Of a stretch of 64,000 nt of DNA, positions 1-9,726 are shown piece after piece. The position numbers and the translations under genes were made by a program. Under the pieces are notes generated by a model that made no database searches, was not told the origin of the DNA, and worked only from the letters and a program-made list of their open reading frames with translations. The DNA is from Thalassolituus oleivorans MIL-1. GTDB taxonomy: Bacteria; Pseudomonadota; Gammaproteobacteria; Pseudomonadales; Oceanobacteraceae. The DNA lies in contig NC_020888.1 in the NCBI RefSeq assembly GCF_000355675.1, positions 2,374,883-2,438,882 on the forward strand, in the 5' to 3' direction. The stretch's first letter is position 1, and each line of letters opens with the position of its first letter.

Positions 1-1971
1 GTTCAGATGAGCTACGACCAACAGACAAAACAGAGCAATCCGGCTTACGGTTTATCTGGCGGAGACACCTTCATATTTGGTGATAATCGTCGTTTAGGTG
101 TAGCGGCAGCCGTCAGCTTTGATGATCGTAAATTCGGCTCAGACAACGTTGAAACTGGCGGTGCTTGGGATTTCGAAAATGGTGCGAAGCTTGAAGAAGT
201 GGAAATGCGTGAATACAGTATAGAGCGTCAACGCCTAGGTGCTGCACTTAATTTCGATTATGAGCACGATTTAAATAACACCTACTTTTTACATAATTTA
301 TACAGCACATTTAGTGATAACGAACAAAGACAAGCTGCGAGTATAGAATTCTCAGACCCTATCGCTGCTGGCGAAATGGCCGATGCAGAAGTTGTACGCG
401 AGCTTAAAGATCGTAAAGAAACACAAGAAATTATGTCGTCAACATTTGGCGCTACTCACTATATCGACGCTTGGACGGTTGAATACAAACTGGCTTACAG
501 CAAAGCTTCGGAAGATGAACCCGATACGATTGCAGGTGCTGCCTTTGAAGGACTCGATGATTTTAACGATTTAACTTTTAGTAACACTCGCCATCCTAAA
601 ATCTATGTCCCATCGAACCTCTATGACGCTAGTCAATATGAATTGACCGAGATCGAACGCACTAAAAGTTATACCGAAGATAAGCAAACCATGGCGCAAT
701 TAGATATCACTAAAGATTTTAATCTTAGTGATACAGCTGCGTTCGTTAAATTCGGTATAAAAACCAAAATACGAGAAAAAAGCCAAGACTCAGATACTTG
801 GGTATATAAAGATTTATCCGAAGATAGCAGCCTATCAATGAGCGACTTCGCCAGTGGCGAGCCTGATTACAGTTTAGGTCGCTTTGGCCCCGGTGTATCG
901 AAAGACAAAGTACGCGCGTATATGAACACTTTGGATCGCGACAGTGCTTTTGATGAAGAGGATTCGACACTAGAAGACTATGCCGTAGATGAAGACATCA
1001 ATGCTGGGTATATCATGGGTCGCCTTGATGCTAATCGCTTGCGCCTCGTAGCTGGTGTACGTTACGAACAAACCAAACTGAGCTCGAAAGGTAACGCTCT
1101 CAATAGCGCAGACGAACTCATTACTGTTCAACGAAACAATGAATACAGCCATATTCTTCCGTCTGCGCAATTACGCTATCAACTGGGGGACAGCACCCTA
1201 GCTCGTGCAGCATGGACCAATGCGGTTGTGCGTCCAACGTTTGAGGAAATTCGTCCAAACTTCACTGACGATGGCACAGAAGCAGAATTCGGTAACCCAG
1301 ACTTAAAAGCTCTGGAAGCTCAGAATTTCGATTTAGGTATTGAGCACTACATGGATAGTAGCAGCCTTTCAGCCTACCTATTTTATAAAGAAATTGATAA
1401 TTTCATTTATCAAACGGATGTGGCGGGGTCTCCTGCTTACTCGGCCTACGATGAAGTGATTACCTTTCGAAATGGTGATAAAGCTAACTTGATCGGTATC
1501 GAACTTGCTGCATCCCATAAGTTTGAAAGCCTACCCGCTCCATTCAATGGATTACTGATTGCCGCCAACGCTGCAGTAAGCGAATCTGATGCTGAAATAT
1601 CCTCTTATGTCGATGGCGATATTGTAAAACGTGATATTCAGCTGCCCAATCAATCAGACGTCACTGGTAACTTTATTCTCGGCTACGAAAACGAAAAGCT
1701 AAGTATGCGAATAGCCGCAAACTATAAATCGGAATATTTATTAGAGGTTGGAAATATATCGAACAAAACGGCTGACATTTATCAAAGCAGCCAAACTCAG
1801 ATCGATTTCAATGCGACCTATGAACTACTGAATAATCTAAAAGTTAACTTCGAAGTAGCCAATATCACCGACGAACCCTATTACGCTTACGTCAATAAAG
1901 AGCAGTACAACGCTCAGTATGAAGACTATGACCCTACCTACCGACTAGGATTTACATACAGCAGCTTTTAA
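1..1971 (+). CDS. TonB-dependent outer-membrane receptor, C-terminal part (cut by window edge)
   Basis: The reading frame is open from base 1, so the gene starts outside the window; the first ATG at base 7 is most likely internal. The 656 visible codons look like the beta-barrel of a TonB-dependent transporter: alternating aromatic strands, many Asp/Asn-rich loops, a late VANITDEPYY-like motif, and a terminal strand ending RLGFTYSSF with the C-terminal Phe typical of outer-membrane barrels. The plug domain and TonB box are not in view. It resembles the Xanthomonas/Caulobacter-type receptor group (from memory of the family). It would import a bulky ligand using the proton-motive force. The phytase gene starts about 95 bp downstream on the same strand, so an inositol-phosphate or phytate-chelated metal ligand is a reasonable guess, not shown by the sequence. 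Confidence 0.88.
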   Translation, partial: VQMSYDQQTKQSNPAYGLSGGDTFIFGDNRRLGVAAAVSFDDRKFGSDNVETGGAWDFENGAKLEEVEMREYSIERQRLGAALNFDYEHDLNNTYFLHNLYSTFSDNEQRQAASIEFSDPIAAGEMADAEVVRELKDRKETQEIMSSTFGATHYIDAWTVEYKLAYSKASEDEPDTIAGAAFEGLDDFNDLTFSNTRHPKIYVPSNLYDASQYELTEIERTKSYTEDKQTMAQLDITKDFNLSDTAAFVKFGIKTKIREKSQDSDTWVYKDLSEDSSLSMSDFASGEPDYSLGRFGPGVSKDKVRAYMNTLDRDSAFDEEDSTLEDYAVDEDINAGYIMGRLDANRLRLVAGVRYEQTKLSSKGNALNSADELITVQRNNEYSHILPSAQLRYQLGDSTLARAAWTNAVVRPTFEEIRPNFTDDGTEAEFGNPDLKALEAQNFDLGIEHYMDSSSLSAYLFYKEIDNFIYQTDVAGSPAYSAYDEVITFRNGDKANLIGIELAASHKFESLPAPFNGLLIAANAAVSESDAEISSYVDGDIVKRDIQLPNQSDVTGNFILGYENEKLSMRIAANYKSEYLLEVGNISNKTADIYQSSQTQIDFNATYELLNNLKVNFEVANITDEPYYAYVNKEQYNAQYEDYDPTYRLGFTYSSF

Positions 1972-2065
1972 TGGCTCGAATATCGGGCATCTAATGCCCG
2001 ACTAAATTGCTCCTAAGCCTCAGCTTAATATTGATCTAGAAAACACTATTTACAAGATGATAACT

Positions 2066-3973
2066 ATGAAACTGCGTGTATTATTAACATCTATTTTTAG
2101 CATTGCGGCGGTTGGCTGCCAAGCACCGGAAGCGATGAACGGCGCCGTAAGCGAATCCGGTAAGATGCTGACACTCAAGACTACACCCTTGATGTTAACA
2201 GGTGAAACAGCATCACAAACAGCAAATGGATATTGGCTGAGCGTACAAGACGAAGGCGATATTAAAATATCCAATCAGTCTGAACAGACTATAGATGCAC
2301 GAGGAATTTCAGCGGAATTTATTTCCAGCCGAACAGATGAAGAAGGCGAGTTTTTCGTCAGTTTAGATAGCAACAAAAATCGGCTGATAACTTACCGAGT
2401 AAAAAACAATACCATTGCAGATATCCGTTATGGCGAACCCCTTACGTATTCGGTGGAAGGCTTATGCTTGTATCAACCAAGCCAGCAAGAACTCAATGTA
2501 TTTTTACTGGCGGAAGATCAAATAGCGCACCAATTGTTGCTTAGCGATAAGAGTAAAAATGGCATTTCACAGCAAGAAATTCGTCACTTTCCACTACCAC
2601 CAAAAGCAGAATATTGTGTTGTAGATGATGTCACCGATCAATTATTTGTGAGCGAGGAAACCGTAGGAGTATGGGCATACAATGCCAGATCAGAAAGCCA
2701 AATCACACGCATAGCAGTCGATTTAGTTACACCATGGGGTAACTTAGTAAAAAGCAGCGGCCCTCTTGCAATTAGCCAAGGTTCGCTATTTATCGCCGAA
2801 AAAGATGGGCCTTATTTGCATTCTTATAGCATTGATAACATAGGTGCGCATTCTAATCAGCAATGGCAGTTTAGTTCCCCTCTATATAGTGACACCTTTA
2901 CGATCAGCGACAAGCAAGGGATATCTTTATTAACCTTATCAGATGATATTAGTAAAAATTTATTTACCGCAGAGCTAATGCTAACTCCAAGAAGTAATCA
3001 GGGTAATGCGATTATGCAAGTAGCGGCTAACGCAGAAACGGATCCTATGGATGACAATGGCGATGCCGCGGATGATCCTGCCATATGGGTGAATCTTCGA
3101 AATCCGGAACAAAGCCGAATTTTAGGCACTAATAAGAAATTTGGTTTATACAGCTACGATTTACAAGGCAAAAAGTTACAAGAACTGATCGTTGGTCGTG
3201 TGAATAATGTCGATGTTCGCCAAGGGTTTACGTTCAAAGGTGAAGCAGCCGACATTGCGGCTGCAAGCCAGCGCGACCGGAACACCATTGCCCTGTTCCG
3301 CATCAACCCGAACAGCGGTGAGATGGTCACAACCAATGAAATCGATACTAATCTCGATGAAATATATGGCTTGTGTATGTATAAAAATCTGAATAATGAG
3401 TTTTATATTTTCATCAATGATCAAGATGGTCGATTTGAACAATACTCTGTGACAGATGACCCTTCTGGCTGGCAAGCGCAAAGAGTAAGAACATTTTCGG
3501 TTAACTCTCAGCCGGAAGGTTGTGCAGCGGACGATGCTAAACAACGCCTTTTTGTCGGCGAAGAGGATGTCGCCGTTTGGACATTGGATGCAGAACCAAA
3601 CGCCAGCTCACAACTTGAGCTCGTTGCAGCGGTATCCGAAAAATTGGTCGCGGACATAGAAGGAATGGATATTTACCGTAGTGCGAATGCCGTTTATTTA
3701 ATTGTTTCCAGTCAGGGCAATGATAGCTATGTTGTGTTTGATGCCGAGGCTCCGTACGAATATAAGGGACGTTTTCGAGTCGGAATGAACAGCGCTAAGA
3801 ATATTGATGGAGCTTCGGAAACAGATGGTCTTGCGGTAACGTCAATTCCATTGAATAAGGACTATCCACAAGGGTTACTCGTAGTGCAAGACGGACGCAA
3901 TTTACTGCCTAATGAGAAGCAAAATTTTAAATACGTCAGTTGGCAAGAGATTCAATCGAGCCTTAACATGTAA
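2066..3973 (+). CDS. Beta-propeller phytase, two-domain lipoprotein
   Basis: Predicted Ca2+-dependent 3-phytase releasing phosphate from phytate. The C-terminal half carries the family signature DAADDPAIW near residue 335 and a later EAADIAAASQRDRNTIALF stretch. The N-terminal half (about residues 30–300) looks like a second, degenerate propeller, giving the dual-domain layout known in some marine phytases. The N-terminus (MKLRVLLTSIFSIAAVGC) is a lipoprotein-type signal with Cys 18, so the protein is probably anchored in the outer membrane or faces the periplasm. I chose the ATG at 2066, because a Lys directly after Met fits the signal peptide; an in-frame ATG lies 9 bp upstream at 2057. It follows the TonB receptor and is probably co-transcribed with it. 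A strong hairpin ends the unit. Confidence 0.88.
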   Translation: MKLRVLLTSIFSIAAVGCQAPEAMNGAVSESGKMLTLKTTPLMLTGETASQTANGYWLSVQDEGDIKISNQSEQTIDARGISAEFISSRTDEEGEFFVSLDSNKNRLITYRVKNNTIADIRYGEPLTYSVEGLCLYQPSQQELNVFLLAEDQIAHQLLLSDKSKNGISQQEIRHFPLPPKAEYCVVDDVTDQLFVSEETVGVWAYNARSESQITRIAVDLVTPWGNLVKSSGPLAISQGSLFIAEKDGPYLHSYSIDNIGAHSNQQWQFSSPLYSDTFTISDKQGISLLTLSDDISKNLFTAELMLTPRSNQGNAIMQVAANAETDPMDDNGDAADDPAIWVNLRNPEQSRILGTNKKFGLYSYDLQGKKLQELIVGRVNNVDVRQGFTFKGEAADIAAASQRDRNTIALFRINPNSGEMVTTNEIDTNLDEIYGLCMYKNLNNEFYIFINDQDGRFEQYSVTDDPSGWQAQRVRTFSVNSQPEGCAADDAKQRLFVGEEDVAVWTLDAEPNASSQLELVAAVSEKLVADIEGMDIYRSANAVYLIVSSQGNDSYVVFDAEAPYEYKGRFRVGMNSAKNIDGASETDGLAVTSIPLNKDYPQGLLVVQDGRNLLPNEKQNFKYVSWQEIQSSLNM

Positions 3974-3982
3974 TCAATAATT

Positions 3983-4024
3983 AAGCAGTATGTCGACAGG
4001 TAGTCGACATACTGCTTATTGTTT
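3983..4024. terminator. Bidirectional terminator between phytase and uvrB
   Basis: A perfect 15-bp stem (3983–3997 with 4003–4017) around a 5-nt loop, followed by ATTGTTT on the plus strand and AATTATT-like sequence on the minus strand. It lies between the convergent phytase and uvrB stop codons and could serve both, though the U-tracts are imperfect. Confidence 0.7.
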
Positions 4025-4045
4025 GATCGCCACTTTCTAAACGAT

Positions 4046-6082
4046 TTAGCTGTTCGCAATCATTTGCTCTTTCATACGGTGCAGCAGATCTCGCAAGCGC
4101 GCAGCCTCTTCAAAATTAAGGTCTTTTGCAGCTTTAAACATTTGATCTTCCACTTCACTCACTCGTGCGCCGAGCTTATGAGCTGGTAAATGTTGCCAGT
4201 CATTTGCATTGTAGTCGGCTGCGTTTTCGGCCACTTTCTGTTTACTGCGACCATTGCGGTTATGGGTCTTTTTACCCGGTGCTGGCGTAGCTTCAAGAAT
4301 ATCTTCCACTGACTTCATGACGCCTTTCGGTGTGATGCCGTGTTTGGTGTTGAATTCCACTTGTTTTTCACGACGGCGATCGGTTTCGTCGATGGCTTTT
4401 TGCATCGAGTCGGTAATACGATCCGCGTATAAAATCGCTTTACCGTTAAGGTTACGGGCGGCACGACCAATGGTCTGGATTAAGGAGCGCTCAGAACGCA
4501 AGAAGCCTTCTTTATCAGCATCGAAAATAGCAACTAAAGAGACTTCGGGAATATCCAAACCTTCTCGCAATAGGTTAATACCCACCAACACATCAAATTC
4601 GCCGAGGCGCAAATCACGAATAATTTCCACACGTTCGACGGTATCAATATCTGAATGCAAATACCGCACGCGCACATGTTGCTCTTGCAAGAAGTCGGTG
4701 AGATCTTCCGCCATGCGTTTGGTTAATACGGTTATAAGAACCCGCTCACCTTTTGCGGTACGCTCATTTAGCTCATGCAGTACGTCGTCAACCTGACCTG
4801 TCGCTGGACGAATTTCAATCACAGGATCAATCAAGCCGGTTGGGCGAACGACCTGTTCAACGACGTTATCTTGGTGTTCTTTTTCGTAGTTACCAGGCGT
4901 TGCAGAAACAAAAATGCACTGCGGCACAATCGCTTCCCATTCTTCAAAGCGCATCGGGCGGTTATCTAACGCTGACGGCAAGCGGAAACCAAATTGTACA
5001 AGGGTCTCTTTACGCGAGCGGTCACCGCGATACATGCCGCCAATTTGTGGAATGGTCACGTGCGATTCGTCGACAAAGACAAGCGCGTCTTTGGGAATGT
5101 AATCAAATAAGGTCGGCGGCGGTGCGCCCTCTTCGCGACCTGACAAGTAACGCGAGTAGTTTTCAATACCCGAGCAGTAACCCAGCTCTTGCATCATTTC
5201 GATGTCGTAACGGGTGCGCTGTTCTAAACGCTGAGCCTCGACTAATAGATTTTCTTTGCGGTAGTAATCTAGGCGCTCATCCAGCTCAACTTTAATGCCG
5301 TCGATGGCGTCGAGAATTTTCTGACGCGGTGTTACATAGTGAGTTTTAGGGTATATCGTGGCACGAGCCAAACGATTGCGTATAGCACCCGTTAGAGGAT
5401 CGAAGGTGCTGAGCTGCTCTACTTCGTCGTCGAATAATTCAATGCGTATGGCTTCGTCGTCGCTTTCCGCTGGGAATACATCAATCACTTCACCACGTAC
5501 TCGGTAGGTGCCTCGATGGAAATCCATATCGTTGCGACTGTATTGCAGTTCTGCCAAACGACGTAAGATCGTACGTTGATCAACACGATCACCACGTACC
5601 ATGTGCAGCATCATTTTCAAATACGAGTCAGGATCACCCAAACCGTAAATTGCGGACACGGTAGCCACGATAATGGCGTCGCGCCGTTCCAATAAGGCTT
5701 TGGTGGCCGACAAACGCATCTGTTCTATGTGTTCGTTTACTGAGGCGTCTTTATCGATAAAGGTATCTGACGACGGCACATAGGCTTCAGGCTGGTAGTA
5801 GTCGTAATAAGAAACGAAGTACTCAACCGCGTTATTGGGGAAGAATTCTTTAAACTCGCCATACAGCTGTGCCGCCAATGTTTTATTGTGCGCCATGATA
5901 ATGGCTGGCCGTTGGCACTCAGCAATAACATTCGCCATGGTAAATGTCTTGCCGGAGCCCGTGACCCCTAGCAATGTCTGTTTTAACAGACCTGCGTTTA
6001 TGCCCCCTACCAACTGTTTGATGGCGTTTGGTTGATCACCAGCGGGAGAATATTTGGATTTCAGCTCAAATGCCTTGCTCAT
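4046..6082 (-). CDS. uvrB: UvrABC excinuclease subunit B
   Basis: Damage-verifying helicase-like subunit of nucleotide excision repair; it takes over DNA from UvrA and recruits UvrC. The 678-residue length is close to E. coli UvrB (673). Visible marks: Walker A GVTGSGKT at residues 39–46, the Tyr-rich beta-hairpin ([12 protein letters not shown]) near residue 92, helicase motifs including DESH and QTIGRAARN, and a C-terminal UVR motif (about 630–670) for UvrC contact. Transcribed alone on the minus strand, with a TATAAT-like -10 at 6115–6120. I saw no clear LexA-type CTGT-N8-ACAG box in the 170 bp upstream, although uvrB is SOS-regulated in E. coli; a divergent box could be missed by eye. Confidence 0.98.
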   Translation of the reverse strand: MSKAFELKSKYSPAGDQPNAIKQLVGGINAGLLKQTLLGVTGSGKTFTMANVIAECQRPAIIMAHNKTLAAQLYGEFKEFFPNNAVEYFVSYYDYYQPEAYVPSSDTFIDKDASVNEHIEQMRLSATKALLERRDAIIVATVSAIYGLGDPDSYLKMMLHMVRGDRVDQRTILRRLAELQYSRNDMDFHRGTYRVRGEVIDVFPAESDDEAIRIELFDDEVEQLSTFDPLTGAIRNRLARATIYPKTHYVTPRQKILDAIDGIKVELDERLDYYRKENLLVEAQRLEQRTRYDIEMMQELGYCSGIENYSRYLSGREEGAPPPTLFDYIPKDALVFVDESHVTIPQIGGMYRGDRSRKETLVQFGFRLPSALDNRPMRFEEWEAIVPQCIFVSATPGNYEKEHQDNVVEQVVRPTGLIDPVIEIRPATGQVDDVLHELNERTAKGERVLITVLTKRMAEDLTDFLQEQHVRVRYLHSDIDTVERVEIIRDLRLGEFDVLVGINLLREGLDIPEVSLVAIFDADKEGFLRSERSLIQTIGRAARNLNGKAILYADRITDSMQKAIDETDRRREKQVEFNTKHGITPKGVMKSVEDILEATPAPGKKTHNRNGRSKQKVAENAADYNANDWQHLPAHKLGARVSEVEDQMFKAAKDLNFEEAARLRDLLHRMKEQMIANS

Positions 6083-6114
6083 CAGGATTCCAGTTAACGG
6101 CTAAATCTTGTAGC

Positions 6115-6120
6115 ATTATA
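6115..6120 (-). promoter_or_regulatory. Putative -10 element of uvrB
   Basis: The minus strand reads TATAAT here, 33 bp before the uvrB ATG. No good -35 is visible at 16–18 bp spacing, so this is only a partial promoter match. Confidence 0.4.
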
Positions 6121-6252
6121 CGGTTTTTTGCATGGCAGAACCGAAGTTCCGCTATGGCTAGGACTGTAACTGATTCAATTCGGTTCAACTAGGCCAAAGT
6201 CATACTCCTGCCGCGCAAGTCCCGACCACTGTCGTTTTTGAGGATACACATT

Positions 6253-7434
6253 TTGGACCTGCAACTGTCTGATCGCGTACAACAGATCAAGCCTTCTCCT
6301 ACTCTGGCGGTAACCAACCGCGCTGCAGAACTCAAGGCAGCTGGCAAAGACATTATTGGCTTGGGTGCAGGTGAACCGGATTTTGATACCCCGGATCACA
6401 TCAAACAGGCGGCAATAAAAGCCATTGAGAGCGGTTTTACGAAGTACACTGCGGTTGACGGAACGCCGGGACTAAAAAAAGCCATTATTGAGAAACTGAA
6501 GAACGACAATAATTTGAGCTACGAGGCGAACCAGATTTTGGTGTCTTGTGGTGGTAAACAAAGCTTCTTTAATCTTGCGCTGGCCTACATCAACAAAGGC
6601 GATGAGGTGGTTATCCCTGCGCCGTATTGGGTGTCGTATCCTGATATGGTGATCATTGCTGAAGGTGTGCCGGTTTGTATCGAAACCGATGAAAGCACGC
6701 GCTTCAAGATCACCCCAGAGCAACTAGAAGCAGCGATTACCGACAAAACGCGTTTGGTGGTATTGAACAGTCCATCAAATCCTTCTGGCGTTGCTTACAC
6801 CAAAGAAGAACTGCAAGCGTTAGGTGCGGTGCTGCGCAAGTATCCGAATGTGTTGATCGCCACTGATGATATGTATGAGTACATCTGGTGGGCCGATTTC
6901 GCCTTTGAAAACATCGTGACGGCGTGCCCTGATTTATACGACCGCACCATCGTTCTTAACGGTGTCTCAAAAGCCTATAGCATGACTGGCTGGCGTATTG
7001 GCTATGCGGCTGGCCCTGCCAAGCTGATTGGTGCGATGAAAAAAGTTCAATCGCAAAGCACGTCGAATCCGACGTCTATTTCTCAGGTAGCAGCTGAAGC
7101 AGCGCTGAATGGCGGTCGTGATTGCGTTCTGCCTATGGTGAAAGCCTTTAAAGAACGTCACGATTACTTAATTGCGGCGCTGAATACCATTCCGGGTTTT
7201 AGCTGCATTGAAGGCGACGGTGCATTTTATGCCTACCCAAGCGTGAAAGAAGCGATGAAAACCGCTGGCATTGAAAGTGACGTTGAATTCGCTGAGAAGC
7301 TATTGCTTGAGGCGGGTGTTGCTTTGGTTCCGGGTTCTGCGTTTGGTACGCCGGGCTATATGCGCTTGTCATTCGCGACCAGCATGGATGTGCTGAAAGA
7401 CGCGGTTGCACGCATTAAGAAAGTTCTGAGCTGA
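6253..7434 (+). CDS. aspC: Aspartate aminotransferase (class I, PLP-dependent)
   Basis: Transfers the amino group between aspartate and 2-oxoglutarate. The start is taken as TTG at 6253, preceded by GAGGA at 6240–6244; this gives the N-terminus MDLQLSDRVQQIKPSPTLAV, which matches the usual start of the Pseudomonas-type enzyme. An earlier in-frame TTG at 6238 would overlap the ribosome-binding site. The PLP lysine is in NGVSKAYSMTGWRIGY (Lys 240), with the GLGAGEPDFDTP and NSPSNPSG motifs intact. Length 393 residues fits the I-gamma aspartate aminotransferase/prephenate aminotransferase group, so some activity on prephenate is possible. It follows uvrB divergently, as in P. aeruginosa (uvrB PA3138, aspC PA3139, from memory). 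Confidence 0.93.
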   Translation: MDLQLSDRVQQIKPSPTLAVTNRAAELKAAGKDIIGLGAGEPDFDTPDHIKQAAIKAIESGFTKYTAVDGTPGLKKAIIEKLKNDNNLSYEANQILVSCGGKQSFFNLALAYINKGDEVVIPAPYWVSYPDMVIIAEGVPVCIETDESTRFKITPEQLEAAITDKTRLVVLNSPSNPSGVAYTKEELQALGAVLRKYPNVLIATDDMYEYIWWADFAFENIVTACPDLYDRTIVLNGVSKAYSMTGWRIGYAAGPAKLIGAMKKVQSQSTSNPTSISQVAAEAALNGGRDCVLPMVKAFKERHDYLIAALNTIPGFSCIEGDGAFYAYPSVKEAMKTAGIESDVEFAEKLLLEAGVALVPGSAFGTPGYMRLSFATSMDVLKDAVARIKKVLS

Positions 7435-7454
7435 GATCATCTGGCTTTGAATTT

Positions 7455-7487
7455 AAAAACGCGGCTTATTAGCCGCGTTTTTTGTTT
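7455..7487 (+). terminator. Rho-independent terminator after aspC
   Basis: Stem AACGCGGCT / AGCCGCGTT with a 4-nt TATT loop at about 7459–7479, followed by a T-rich run (TTTTTTGTTT). Lies about 20 bp after the aspC stop codon. Confidence 0.85.
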
Positions 7488-7845
7488 CTGAGGTTTTTAG
7501 CGGCTGACGCCGCGGTTTTCCCTTTTCGAGGATCTTATCCCCGCCCCCCTGCTTTGTGCTTTCTGGCCTGTATTTCCTCATCATTTTTCACCGATTACGA
7601 TCACGGCCAGACTCGGCAGGCCAAGAGGCACGAAACGATATGCTTGAAATCGGATGGATCGTAGGAGCGAAACTTTTTCGCGAAAGCATTGAAAGTTAAT
7701 TCGGCTCTTTATTTTGTAAAGCTTTCGCGAAAAAGTTTCGCTCCTACAAAAGATGTGCTGCTTTTTTAATCCGGCGTTGCGGATATCGTTGGCGGTGTTC
7801 GTTTTCTGCTTGAAGATAAGGCGGTAAAGCGAGCCGCTTCCATCC
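7488..7845. other. Gene-free gap containing a REP pair
   Basis: About 358 bp between the aspC terminator and the hda stop codon. Apart from the inverted REP pair at 7661–7747 I see nothing in it: a short open frame at 7482–7664 lacks a convincing ribosome-binding site and runs into the repeat. Confidence 0.6.
7661..7747. repeat. REP-like inverted pair (BIME-type element)
   Basis: Two perfect 27-nt inverted arms, 7661–7687 and 7721–7747, separated by 33 nt. Each arm begins with the GTAGGAG head and holds its own small hairpin (GCGAAA-CTT-TTTCGC). This is very like the GTAGGAGCGA... REP sequences abundant in Pseudomonas and relatives, which are moved by RAYT-type transposases (established for those genera). 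No RAYT gene and no further copy was seen in this window. Confidence 0.8.
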
Positions 7846-8541
7846 TCACCACCCCATCTCGGCCTTAATAAACGGGATCGTCAATTTCCGTTGTGCGGTT
7901 AACGACGCCTGATCTAAACGTTCGAGCAAATCAAACAGGGCTTGGCTATCGCGCGGCCCACGGGTAAGGATGTAACGCGCTACATCATCGGTTAGGTTTA
8001 AACCCCGACGATGTGCCCTTAGTAGTAGAGCCAGTACCTTTTCTTCATCAGCCAATGCCCCTACCTGATATACCATGCCCCAGCTCAAACGCGAGGTCAG
8101 ATCTGGAAGCCGAATTCCAAGTTGTTGCGGGTTGGCGTTCGCGGCAATCAACAAATGGCTTTGTCGATCACGAATTCGATTAAACAGATGAAAGATGGCT
8201 TCTTCCCATTCTTCATTGCCAGCAATTACTTGCAGATTATCTAAGGCAACAAGCGGCAATTGCTCCATCGACTCCAGTACGCCGGGGCCCATTTCGACCA
8301 ACTCGTCTAACGGTAGATAGACGCTGTGATGACCTAGGCCTTCGGCATAATGGCAAGCAGCCTGCAATAAATGACTGCACCCTACGCCTGATGCGCCCCA
8401 TAAATAAATGAAGGGCTCACCGCGGGTAGTCCACTGCTGTTGCAGTGATTGAACGATTTGTTCGTTAGGGCCCGCGTGGTAATTAGCAAAACGGGCATCG
8501 TCGCGAATAACAACCGGAAGCGTTAACTGTTGATGTTCCAT
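7846..8541 (-). CDS. hda: DnaA regulatory inactivator Hda
   Basis: AAA+ protein that, with the beta clamp, stimulates hydrolysis of ATP bound to DnaA and so prevents re-initiation of replication. 231 residues, DnaA-like domain III architecture throughout. The N-terminus MEHQQLTLPV contains a QLTLP-type clamp-binding motif. The Walker A region reads WGASGVGCSHLLQA, without the usual Lys, as is common in this family. The gene starts 9 bp after the DUF2066 gene ends and is probably co-transcribed with it, the same order as near purM in Pseudomonas. Confidence 0.93.
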   Translation of the reverse strand: MEHQQLTLPVVIRDDARFANYHAGPNEQIVQSLQQQWTTRGEPFIYLWGASGVGCSHLLQAACHYAEGLGHHSVYLPLDELVEMGPGVLESMEQLPLVALDNLQVIAGNEEWEEAIFHLFNRIRDRQSHLLIAANANPQQLGIRLPDLTSRLSWGMVYQVGALADEEKVLALLLRAHRRGLNLTDDVARYILTRGPRDSQALFDLLERLDQASLTAQRKLTIPFIKAEMGW

Positions 8542-8550
8542 AACTGAATC

Positions 8551-9561
8551 TTAAGGCTGCCACTGCAAAGTATTAGGCTGATCGGTTTCTTTTAGACGTT
8601 TATCCAAAGCCAATACATCCCATGTCTGAGGCCAGCTGGTTGCTAACGTCAAACTGAGGGTGATTTCATCTTGGTTAACGCTGAGCACTCGGGTATTCGA
8701 TATAGCTATGTGGGCATTAAGGTAGTTCAACAAACGCTGGTAATCGCTGAAGTTCGCCACATGATTCACTCGAATAACATAACCATCTGAGCTTTGTTCT
8801 GCATTTTCGGTCACGGCGTAACGGCTTGCTAAGGTATCGGCTAATTTGTCGGCAACTTGCAGAGCAAGAACCTCCGGTGACTCAGCTTGCACACTGAATT
8901 GGGTAGTATCGGCACCGTAACTGAATTGACCCGCAAAGTACCAAGACGATGCACTAGGAATAATGCGGCCTGCTAAATAGCCGTCCACTGGATAGCGTTC
9001 ACTTGCAAGGGCGATATCCTGACTGAACAAGCCCCACAAACGCTCGACTGGCAAAGCAAGTTCGTCATCTAAGTCGTTGGAAGGAAATAGCACTGGGATG
9101 CCACGCTCTTCCATCGCATTTTGAATGGCGCTGCGCACAATAAGATCTTCTTGAGTCACCATGCGCTGCTGACCGTCAGTTTCTTGCGCCAACCATACTA
9201 AGGTTAGAGGTCGACTGCTGCCCCAGACCGGTTCGCCTGCCCGCTTCAACAGGGCTTGAATTTGACTAGCTGAGAAACTCACTTGCAGGAATAACTGGCT
9301 CTGCTCGCCTCGAACGTAGCGAATCTGGCTCACCATAGACTCAGCGTTGCTCTGCTCTTTTTGTAACAGAGGATTCTGCAAGGTGGCTGCGTGGCCCGAT
9401 ACTTTGACTAATACTTGCTGATAAGCCTGTTCAATACCGGCACGACGATTCGCCGCCGACTGATCAGTCACCACGACGCGCACGTCGTGCAATCCAGAAA
9501 CGACGACGGCATGTGTGGTAAAGCTTAAAAAGCCCAACAAAATAAGCGCTGCAATCCGCAC
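8551..9561 (-). CDS. DUF2066 domain protein, probably exported
   Basis: 336 residues with an N-terminal signal peptide (MRIAALILLGFLSFTTHAVV). The rest resembles the DUF2066 family, whose members lie beside purM and hda in many gammaproteobacteria; its function is unknown to me. Start is GTG at 9561, preceded by AAGGAAG at good spacing. It is transcribed away from purM and upstream of hda. No catalytic motif is obvious. Likely periplasmic. Confidence 0.85.
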   Translation of the reverse strand: MRIAALILLGFLSFTTHAVVVSGLHDVRVVVTDQSAANRRAGIEQAYQQVLVKVSGHAATLQNPLLQKEQSNAESMVSQIRYVRGEQSQLFLQVSFSASQIQALLKRAGEPVWGSSRPLTLVWLAQETDGQQRMVTQEDLIVRSAIQNAMEERGIPVLFPSNDLDDELALPVERLWGLFSQDIALASERYPVDGYLAGRIIPSASSWYFAGQFSYGADTTQFSVQAESPEVLALQVADKLADTLASRYAVTENAEQSSDGYVIRVNHVANFSDYQRLLNYLNAHIAISNTRVLSVNQDEITLSLTLATSWPQTWDVLALDKRLKETDQPNTLQWQP

Positions 9562-9726
9562 TTTTACTTCCTTAGATTGTTATCAGACGCGGTATTGTGC
9601 CATGAGCAACGAATATAACCAGTGAAGATAAGTGTTCTTTTACGCTTTTCGGCATTTCCATGATGCAGGATGCAACACAAATCGTTAGAATACGCGCCTT
9701 TCCATTGGCCACCCAGTGACAACGGC

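Noticed and set aside
4254-5295. Long open frames antisense to uvrB (two of 180 codons)
   Set aside because: They lie fully inside uvrB on the other strand, with Arg/Ser-rich composition typical of shadow frames.
6083-6252. SOS (LexA) box upstream of uvrB
   Set aside because: I looked for CTGT-N8-ACAG on both strands and found only half-sites.
7482-7664. 60-codon open frame after aspC
   Set aside because: It starts inside the terminator T-run, has no family features and ends in the REP arm.
8370-8420. Missing Walker A lysine in Hda as a sign of inactivation
   Set aside because: A divergent P-loop is usual in Hda proteins, so it is not evidence of decay.
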